Part shown: positions 49,757 through 55,263 of the stretch, piece by piece
Position numbering within the stretch: the stretch's first letter is position 1
Layout of the letters: each line of letters begins with the position of its first letter
Source: DATMQA01 sp035566895
GTDB taxonomy: Bacteria > Verrucomicrobiota > Verrucomicrobiia > Limisphaerales > UBA8199
Length of the DNA: 55,263 nucleotides
Direction: 5' to 3'
Assembly: GCA_035566895.1 (NCBI GenBank)
Contig: DATMQA010000142.1
Location: 1-55,263 of the forward strand
Notes under the pieces: model-generated
What the model was told of the DNA's origin: nothing
Databases searched by the model: none
The model's input: the letters and a program-made list of their open reading frames with translations, nothing else
Translations under genes and position numbers: made by a program

Positions 49757-50989
49757 ATGGAAAGACTCTCCCAACAGACTGACACCGCGGGCCCCGCTCT
49801 GGCCGTTGAGCGCAGCGATTGCGTCAATGCCCTGACCGCCAGTTTTCTCGGCTGGACGCTCGACGCTTTTGATTTTTTTGTCTTGGTCTTCGCCGTCCCC
49901 GCCATCGCCCGGGAGTTCCACACCGACATCAAGGCCATGATGGGCACAATTGCGGTGACGCTGGCGTTTCGGCCGGTGGGCGCCTTCCTCTTCGGCCTGC
50001 TGGCCGACCGGTATGGGCGGCGGCTGCCCTTGATGCTCGACCTGGTTTTCTTTTCCGTAATCGAAGTGTTATCGGGGCTCGCGCCTAATTACACGACCTT
50101 CCTCATTTTGCGCGCCCTCTTCGGCATCGGCATGGGGGGCGAATGGGGCGTGGGCGCCTCGCTGGCAATGGAGAAAGTTCCGCCGCGCTGGCGCGGCCTG
50201 CTCTCGGGCCTCCTGCAGGAAGGCTACGCCGTGGGATACCTGCTGGCGGCCTGCTGCTATTTCACCGTGTTTCCCACTTGGGGCTGGCGTCCGATGTTTT
50301 TTGTCGGCGGCCTGCCCGCGTTACTCGCAATCTTTGTGCGCTACCGGGTCAAGGAATCCGCTGTCTGGCAAAAGACCCGCCAGGAAAACTGGAGCGGGCT
50401 CGCCCGCGCCATTGGCTCGAACTGGAAGCTGTTCCTCTACCTGACGGCGTTGATGATGATGATGAATCTTGCCTCGCATGGAACCCAGGACATGTACCCG
50501 ACTTTTCTCAAAGAACAGCGCGGGTTTTCGACCCGGCAAGTAGCCACGATTGCCATTATTTACAATCTGGGCGCGCTGACGGGCGGCATCGTGTTCGGCT
50601 GGCTCTCGGACCGGTTCGGGCGGCGGCGCGGGATGATGGCGGCGTTTTTCCTGGCCCTGGCGATGGTTCCCTTGTGGGCCTATGGGCCTGGCACCGCGTG
50701 GCTGGTGCTCGGAGCGTTCCTGATGCAATTTATGGTGCAAGGCGCCTGGGGCGTGATCCCGGCGCACATCACCGAGCTCTCGCCGGATTCGGTCCGCGGG
50801 TTTCTCCCGGGCTTTGCCTACCAATGCGGGGTGCTGCTCGCTTCGAGCGTCGGGTATTTGGAAGCGTTGTTTGCCCAGCACCTGAACTACGCCACCGCGA
50901 TGGCCCTGACTGCCGTGACGGTATTTGCGGTGGGTGTCGTCGTCATCGCTCTGGGGCGCGAACGCCGCGGCGCCGAGTTCGGCAAATGA
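49757..50989 (+). CDS. MFS transporter, sialate/monocarboxylate-like
   Basis: Twelve-helix major-facilitator transporter, 410 residues from the ATG at 49757. The loop 2-3 motif is GLLADRYGRRLPLML and its repeat in the second half is GWLSDRFGRRRGMM. Helix 1 has FLGWTLDAFDFFVLVFAVPA and helix 4 FGIGMGGEWGVGASLAMEKV, patterns of the sialate:H+ symporter/carboxylate (SHS-like) branch, including the Asp pair in helix 1. It probably imports an organic acid by proton symport; the ligand is not known. No catabolic gene neighbours it. An orphan PEP-CTERM tail lies antisense immediately past its stop. Confidence 0.88.
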   Translation: MERLSQQTDTAGPALAVERSDCVNALTASFLGWTLDAFDFFVLVFAVPAIAREFHTDIKAMMGTIAVTLAFRPVGAFLFGLLADRYGRRLPLMLDLVFFSVIEVLSGLAPNYTTFLILRALFGIGMGGEWGVGASLAMEKVPPRWRGLLSGLLQEGYAVGYLLAACCYFTVFPTWGWRPMFFVGGLPALLAIFVRYRVKESAVWQKTRQENWSGLARAIGSNWKLFLYLTALMMMMNLASHGTQDMYPTFLKEQRGFSTRQVATIAIIYNLGALTGGIVFGWLSDRFGRRRGMMAAFFLALAMVPLWAYGPGTAWLVLGAFLMQFMVQGAWGVIPAHITELSPDSVRGFLPGFAYQCGVLLASSVGYLEALFAQHLNYATAMALTAVTVFAVGVVVIALGRERRGAEFGK

Positions 50990-51001
50990 AAAATCAAACC
51001 A

Positions 51002-51073
51002 GCTCCGGCGTCGGAAAAGCAGGCCAAAGCCGCTCAACCCAACAAGCGCCAGGACGGATGGTTCGGGGACCAT
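51002..51073 (-). pseudogene. Orphan PEP-CTERM tail (gene remnant)
   Basis: On the minus strand the frame beginning at 51073 reads MVPEPSVLALVGLSGFGLLF followed by RRRS, a clear PEP-CTERM sorting signal (PEP motif, hydrophobic helix, basic cluster). No signal peptide or body precedes it and no stop follows the basic cluster; the frame runs on antisense into the MFS gene. The rest of the gene has therefore been lost, leaving only the last ~24 codons. The first codon, ATG, is probably coincidental. The intact relative at 14937 ends in VPEPTTLALVGLGTAGLLAF. Confidence 0.75.
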
Positions 51074-51125
51074 GTTCTACCTTCTACCTTGCGCCGGGTC
51101 GCTTTCTGTTATAGGACGGGGTAGG

Positions 51126-52262
51126 ATGAATTCACGACCGTGTGACCGTCGCGCTCTGGTTTCGCTCTGGTTGGCGCTGGCCCTTTTAGGCGCCGGCTTG
51201 CCGGCGCCCCAAACGCATGGCCAGGACGCCCTTCCCTCCAAGCGATTCCAGCCGGCCGAGGACGAATTCTCCGCCGTGGCCCGCTCGGTGGCCGCGCTGC
51301 TCCAGTGCCGTGACACGGCGCGCTTTGCCAAAGACATCACGCCCTCGCCCGAGGATTGGACCGCCATCGCCTGGACCAATGAACCGGAGGCGGCCGAGGC
51401 CCTGAAGAGCTTCATTAAGGGTACGGAGCCGCAGCGCAAGCAAACCGAGACGTCAGCCAAAGCCTTTTTGGCCAGGGCTGATTCGCTGCACCTGGACTTT
51501 TCCAAGGGCGACGTCCACGCCCGCGCCGCCAACCCCCAGCGTATCGGCACCGTCCATTTCAATAATCTCCAGCCCGAAAGCGCGACTCTGCCCCGTGCCA
51601 ACGAAGTGGAAATCATTCTTAAGCCCGACGCGCTGACCAACCACGCGGCCGGCGCCGAACTCAAGCTCGTCCTCCGGCGGCTCAACAAGTTTCCCGCCGG
51701 CTGGCGCGCCTCCGGCGGCATCCAATGGGAAGCCTTTCCGGAAGGCATCGCCGACGAAAAAACCAGGCAGGAAACCGCCATGCCGGAAACCGAAAACTAC
51801 GCCGCCGAGCACGGGACGCTGCCGCCGGGCCGGTCGGTGCCGGAAATCGAATTCACCGCGTTGACGGAGCAGCAGAAGCTGAAGCTCTCTTCACTCCGCG
51901 GCAAAGTCGTCGTGCTGGATTTTTGGGCGACCTGGTGCGGCCCTTGCCAGCGGCCGATGGCCGAGCTGCAAAAACTCAAGCAGAGGCATCCGGACTGGGG
52001 CGACCGGGTAGCCATCGTCCCGTTGAGCATTGACGACACGCTGGAAGCTGTGCGCCAACACGTCAACCAGCGCGGCTGGACCAACACCTTCAACGTGTGG
52101 GCCGGCGACGGCGGTTGGCGCAGCGGCCCCGCCCGCGCGTTCCACGTCTCTGGCGTGCCCACCACCTACATCATTGACGCGCAGGGCAAAATCGTCGTCG
52201 CCGGCCACCCCGCCGCCATGAACATCGACAGCCAGGTGGACGCCGCGCTCAAGAAGGAATGA
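51126..52262 (+). CDS. Secreted TlpA-like thioredoxin-domain protein
   Basis: Exported thiol-disulfide protein of 378 residues from the ATG at 51126, with GGGGTAGG just upstream as a ribosome-binding site. The signal peptide is SLWLALALLGAGLPAPQTHG. Residues about 30-220 form an extra N-terminal domain with no family I recognise (AVARSVAALLQCRDTARFAK, then EVEIILKPDALTN). The C-terminal TlpA/AhpC-TSA domain starts at about residue 235 (RSVPEIEFTALTEQQKLKLS) and has the redox motif FWATWCGPCQRPMAEL near residue 268 and the cis-Pro segment SGVPTTYIID. It probably reduces disulfides outside the cytoplasm. The stop is followed by a short heptamer pair. Confidence 0.88.
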   Translation: MNSRPCDRRALVSLWLALALLGAGLPAPQTHGQDALPSKRFQPAEDEFSAVARSVAALLQCRDTARFAKDITPSPEDWTAIAWTNEPEAAEALKSFIKGTEPQRKQTETSAKAFLARADSLHLDFSKGDVHARAANPQRIGTVHFNNLQPESATLPRANEVEIILKPDALTNHAAGAELKLVLRRLNKFPAGWRASGGIQWEAFPEGIADEKTRQETAMPETENYAAEHGTLPPGRSVPEIEFTALTEQQKLKLSSLRGKVVVLDFWATWCGPCQRPMAELQKLKQRHPDWGDRVAIVPLSIDDTLEAVRQHVNQRGWTNTFNVWAGDGGWRSGPARAFHVSGVPTTYIIDAQGKIVVAGHPAAMNIDSQVDAALKKE

Positions 52263-52465
52263 GGAAGTCGGAAGTCAGTGGCGCGCTCCTCATCATCGTT
52301 CCGCTCAACGTTCGTCTATGGCCCACCCTCCACCATGGGCCGCTAACCCGAAGGGTTGGCAGAGAGTAGCGGGAGGTCGAAGCACCGCAGAGACCTCCGG
52401 TGAACGCTCGGTAGGATGCGGCATCCGGGGCCACTCTGGCCAGGCGTTAGCCGGTGTTTGTCACC
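52262..52465. other. Hairpin-rich intergenic segment
   Basis: Two GGAAGTC units follow the TlpA-like stop. Then several short inverted repeats occur in a row: AACCC-GAA-GGGTT (about 52346), GGAGGTC and GACCTCC (about 52371-52398), GGATGC-GGCATCC (about 52415) and GGCC-ACTCT-GGCC (about 52430). Outer words GCTAAC (about 52343) and GTTAGC (about 52446) are complementary. The segment ends at the YdeI-like gene and may be a structured leader or a recombination-site-like element. Confidence 0.45.
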
Positions 52466-52996
52466 ATGAGCCGCTTGCGATTTCGTTCAGTGATTGAGAT
52501 TGACCGCATCAATCCCTATGTGCTCGTCAGCGCGAAGCGCGCGGCCCGCATCCGAAAGGGCTGGCGCAAGCCGCTTCCGGTTCGCGTCCGTGTGAATGGC
52601 AAGCCGGAAAAGCCGTGGCGCATCAATCTGATGCCGGTGGGCGATGGGAGTTTTTATCTTTACCTCCATGGTGATGTCCGCAGGGCCTCGAGCACAAAAG
52701 TGGGGGATGCCGTTTCTGTGGAGCTGGAGTTCGACGGCCAATACCGGGGCGGTCCCGCACACCCGATGCCCTCGTGGTTCCGGGATGCGCTCAATCGGAA
52801 TCGAAGCGCCCGGCAAGGATGGAGCGAGTTGATTCCGAGTTGTCAGAAGGAGATTTTGCGCTATTTTTCCAGGCTGAAGACACCCGCAGCGCAGGCTCGA
52901 AATGTTCAGCGGGCGATGCATGTTTTGTCTGGCGGCAAAGGGCGTTTCATGGGGAGGTCTTGGAACGAACAGCCGAAAGGTCACCATGCCGCCTGA
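52466..52996 (+). CDS. YdeI/OmdA-family protein with DUF1905 domain
   Basis: Small cytosolic protein of 176 residues from the ATG at 52466; the GTG at 52454 would add four residues. Residues about 1-85 form a DUF1905-like beta barrel (PLPVRVRVNGKPEKPWRINL, GDGSFYLYLHGDVRRASSTK, VGDAVSVELEFD). The C-terminal half is the helical YdeI/OmdA bacteriocin-protection domain (WFRDALNRNRSARQGWSELI, EILRYFSRLKTPAAQARNVQ RAMHVL). The biochemical role is unclear; members have been linked to antimicrobial-peptide tolerance in enterobacteria. Such genes are common as single mobile cassettes. Last residues are Gly/Lys/His-rich. Confidence 0.85.
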   Translation: MSRLRFRSVIEIDRINPYVLVSAKRAARIRKGWRKPLPVRVRVNGKPEKPWRINLMPVGDGSFYLYLHGDVRRASSTKVGDAVSVELEFDGQYRGGPAHPMPSWFRDALNRNRSARQGWSELIPSCQKEILRYFSRLKTPAAQARNVQRAMHVLSGGKGRFMGRSWNEQPKGHHAA

Positions 52997-53099
52997 CTTT
53001 TGCTTCAAGCGAACGCGCCGATTGCGTCTATCGTCAACCAGTGCTCGACGGCCGCTGCCACATCTCCCGCCGCCTCTCCTCCGCGCATGCCCCTTCAGC

Positions 53100-53606
53100 T
53101 CAAGTAGCCCCAAGTCGCCGTGCCACCACTGCTATCCTGTCCCGGCGCTTCTTAACCGAGGTGTGCGATATGCCCATCCTCTCGGCAATCTCCTCGTTTC
53201 CATATCCCTCCGTCAGGAGCGATAACACCTCGATCTCCCGAAACCCTAATCGTTCCTTCATCTCCTCCACCAGGTCCGCCAGGCTCGCCTCCTGGAATGG
53301 ATCACTACCGCAAATGAGGCAATCCGGCAGCGGACAATCCCTCTCGCCCAGCACGTCTTCAATAGGACAGCCTAGATGCCGCCGCTTCGGGGCGTCGAGG
53401 CTCCGGCCCTGCCTCAGATAATCCAAAACATGAAAACAGCAGGCTTGGACGTACCAGCTCCGCCTCCGCCCCGGTCTTTCAATCTCAAGCTCCGACCACC
53501 GGATCACTGCCACCTGCAGCAGTTCCTCCTGCAATCCCCGGTCGCTCGTCACCTTGGGGACGACCCCGGCAAGCTTCGCTTGGAGCTGTCGATTTTCGCT
53601 CAGCAT
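53100..53606 (-). CDS. Sigma-70-like/LuxR-HTH regulator
   Basis: Cytosolic DNA-binding protein of 168 residues, start ATG at 53606 with GCGGGAGAT just upstream. The N-terminal part (EELLQVAVIRWSELEIERPG, RSWYVQACCFHVLDYLRQG) looks like sigma region 2 helices. A Cys-rich linker has GCPIEDVL, RDCPLPDCLIC. The C-terminal helix-turn-helix is LGFREIEVLSLLTEGYGNEE, IAERMGISHTSVKKRRDRI, similar to sigma region 4 or LuxR. It may be an ECF-like sigma factor or an orphan regulator; the four Cys in the linker might bind metal. It diverges from the C39-domain gene at 54004 and could control it. Confidence 0.7.
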   Translation of the reverse strand: MLSENRQLQAKLAGVVPKVTSDRGLQEELLQVAVIRWSELEIERPGRRRSWYVQACCFHVLDYLRQGRSLDAPKRRHLGCPIEDVLGERDCPLPDCLICGSDPFQEASLADLVEEMKERLGFREIEVLSLLTEGYGNEEIAERMGISHTSVKKRRDRIAVVARRLGAT

Positions 53607-54003
53607 ATCTCCCGCAAAAAAAGAGGCCTCTATTCGCTAATACGGAGAAAATTGAAAAATCTTTCAAAGAAAATGAATCGAGCGTCAAACTAAGATCAGC
53701 CGCCGCACGATTTCGGTTTCCATTTCGCCTCCCTGATTCGTTGTACTAGTAGAGCCTAACTTTAGCGAACCGAGGGCCAACCGTTTCGATAGCGAACTGG
53801 TGCGCTCGGTTCCGCTTGGTCCGTCTTGGAGACGAACAACCCGGTGACCCGGCCACGGATTCCGTGCTGGACCTCCCATCCTATTTATCCTGTGCATATC
53901 GAACAAACCGTAGAACCGGCGGTTGGATCGGTTGAAACGATTATGAAAGCAATGCTCATCCCGTTCCTTCCAACCCGTGCGCTGCAACTCCAGTAAAACT
54001 GTG
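53607..54003. promoter_or_regulatory. Divergent intergenic region between regulator and C39-domain genes
   Basis: About 400 bp with no supported gene. It should hold the promoters of both flanking genes. An A/T-rich stretch near 53640-53690 lies just upstream of the regulator, and a moderately repetitive GC-rich stretch covers 53750-53900. No hairpin or operator stood out. Confidence 0.4.
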
Positions 54004-55263
54004 TATGAAAACCATTGCCAAAACCTTCGCCCTCGCCCTGCTCGTCTCAGCGGCGCTGCTGTTCATTCCCTCGCCCAAAGCGCGTCAGACCGCTGGCGGT
54101 GCCAGCACCACGTTTCTCACCATTGCCGGCGTCAACCCCGTCGGCGACCGCCCGCTCAACGACACCGAAACTTCCCAGTTGAACTCCATCTTTTCCCAAG
54201 TGGTCGCCGCTGCAAACAGCGTCCCCCCCAGTCCCGACGCCGGCGCCCAGCGCCGCGCTATCGATAACGAGCTCCGCGCCGAACTCGAATCTTTCGTCAC
54301 CAACAACCCCGCCTCCGCCTGGACGCCCAGCCTCCACCTCCTCCTTGCCCGCCGAGCGCAATTGCGCTGCGGGTATTCCCTGGCTCTCGACCATTACCAA
54401 GCCGCGTTTTCGGCCGTGGCCGGTTCGACCGATCTGACTGCTCAGGAAATAGCTCGCGAAGCCAGCGGCGGTCTCGCCAAAATGCTTATGCTCACCGGAA
54501 GGGCCTCAGACTTTGATGCGCTTCTCGCCGCACTGCCCCAGTTCAACTTGCGCCCCTCCGGCTCTGATTGGGGGTGGGCAGCCGAAATGCGCCAGTGGGT
54601 CGGTAAACATCCAAACGACTCCTATAAATGTGGTCTCTACTGCCTCGACCAGCTTGGCCGCGTCACCCAACCCGGCCAGTTTCTCCCCAAAAACGTCACT
54701 GAAATTCGCTCCTCCACCAATGGCTACACCGCAGCGGACCTGCTTGCGATCGGCGGCAACGCCGGTCTGCGCCTCCACGCCGCTTTCCTGACCGACACCA
54801 ACAACCTCCCGGTGCCAAGCATACTTCACCTCCGCTCCCAGCACTTCATCATCGTCCGCGAACAGCGTGGCGCTTTTTATAATGCCCTCGATCCGGTCGC
54901 CCTCGGCATGAGTTGGCTCACGCTCCAGGACCTGGCGCCCGAACTGAGCGGCTGTGTCATCGTCAGCGACGCCTTGCCCCCGGCCCCTACTGTCCAATTG
55001 GTAGCCATGGATTCTTCCGGCGCGGCTGCTTATCTTGGCCGGTGCCACGACCCTATCCGAGTTGTGGACCCAGGACCGTGGAGTTTGGACGCGAACTTTC
55101 ATCCGCGGCTATCTGCGCCTATCTGCGCGGACCCGGTAGCGCCCGCCGCGCCTATCCCCTCCGACCACGACGATAATCCCCCTTGCAGCGGCGACGACTC
55201 GTCGGATTCCTGCCCGCCGCCAGCCGGATGTGGTCCTCCACCACCATCCCCGCCTCCTCCCCC
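54004..55263 (+). CDS. Secreted C39-peptidase-domain protein, N-terminal part (likely RHS-type giant)
   Basis: Open frame of 420 codons with no stop before the window edge, so the gene is partial. The signal peptide is KTIAKTFALALLVSAALLFI, cut near SPKA. Residues about 60-200 are helical and TPR-like (SLHLLLARRAQLRCGYSLAL, DHYQAAFSAVAG). A C39-type papain-fold domain follows: KCGLYCLDQLGRV (catalytic Cys near residue 213), RSQHFIIVREQRGAFYNALD (His near 283, Asp in DP). The last ~50 residues become Pro, Asp and Cys-rich (DDNPPCSGDDSSDSCPPP). In Verrucomicrobiota this architecture commonly precedes very long RHS/YD-repeat shells, so a large surface protein is likely to continue beyond the window. 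The peptidase may process its own precursor or a partner. Confidence 0.75.

Noticed and set aside
50321..51073. A 250-codon minus-strand protein starting with the PEP-CTERM tail
   Set aside because: Only the first ~24 codons resemble protein. The rest is antisense to the MFS gene, whose frame is well supported. I keep just the tail as a remnant.
52343..52451. A definite integron attC site
   Set aside because: The end words do not match RYYYAAC and GTTRRRY fully and no integrase or second site is visible, so it stays a speculative finding only.
53977..54267. A 96-codon frame overlapping the start of the C39-domain gene
   Set aside because: The frame from 54004 has a signal peptide, a C39 pattern and stays open for 420 codons to the edge; the other frame is Arg/Pro-rich noise.

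Overview
The window looks like a chromosomal segment of a GC-rich Verrucomicrobiota bacterium, most like the Pedosphaera/Limisphaerales group. I base this on its gene families, not on any search: a PEP-CTERM protein, an H-X9-DG pseudopilin, a giant protein with autotransporter-associated beta-strand repeats, a DUF1080 protein, a two-component propeller kinase, paralogous GH71/GH99-like enzymes, DUF2723 and TMTC-like membrane proteins, and the start of a C39/RHS-type giant protein. No rRNA, tRNA, CRISPR array, transposase or phage gene was found.

Layout. 1-4.5 kb holds housekeeping genes: L31 (rpmE), RF1 (prfA), a HAD phosphatase, then an overlapping proC and AI-2E-family transporter pair on the other strand. 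4.6-15.6 kb is the most distinctive block. It has a GH71/99-like secreted protein, a NarL-type response regulator and a propeller histidine kinase on the minus strand. Diverging from these is a pseudopilin that overlaps a second GH71/99-like gene. Then come a secreted beta-repeat protein and a PEP-CTERM protein. A 20-bp motif (TGTCMCCNNTTYATGCGACT) lies in the same orientation upstream of four of these genes or operons and probably defines a small regulon for exported or surface proteins.

16-20 kb: a small membrane protein, an RlpA-like protein, about 1 kb of decayed sequence with gene remnants, and a DUF1080 protein. 19.5-23.3 kb: acylphosphatase, metallophosphoesterase, a GT9 heptosyltransferase-like enzyme, a secreted protein and a GmhB-like phosphatase with Glu at the usual nucleophile position. 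23.7-30.9 kb: a laminin-G-like secreted protein and a 1999-residue beta-strand-repeat protein. 31-41.5 kb: beta-CASP nuclease, DUF4412-like protein, aldehyde dehydrogenase, TauE/SafE permease, S46 dipeptidyl peptidase, M20 peptidase, cyclic-nucleotide-binding protein and a second AI-2E-family protein. 41.5-51 kb: a DUF2723 membrane protein head-to-head with a TMTC-like protein, a third AI-2E-family protein and an MFS transporter. 51-55.3 kb: a PEP-CTERM tail remnant, a TlpA-like thioredoxin, a YdeI-like protein, a sigma-like regulator, and a secreted C39-peptidase-domain protein that runs off the end and was found only by reading the open frame to the edge.

A second theme is a family of seven-base tandem repeats between genes. 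Some form long inverted arms directly at stop codons (about 1.6, 2.3 and 20.6 kb). Others are one-way TTAACCC-like arrays (about 46.0, 48.4 and 49.6 kb) that flank the TMTC-like gene and its AI-2E-family neighbour. Two related degenerate tracts seem to be translated in frame inside the TMTC-like gene.
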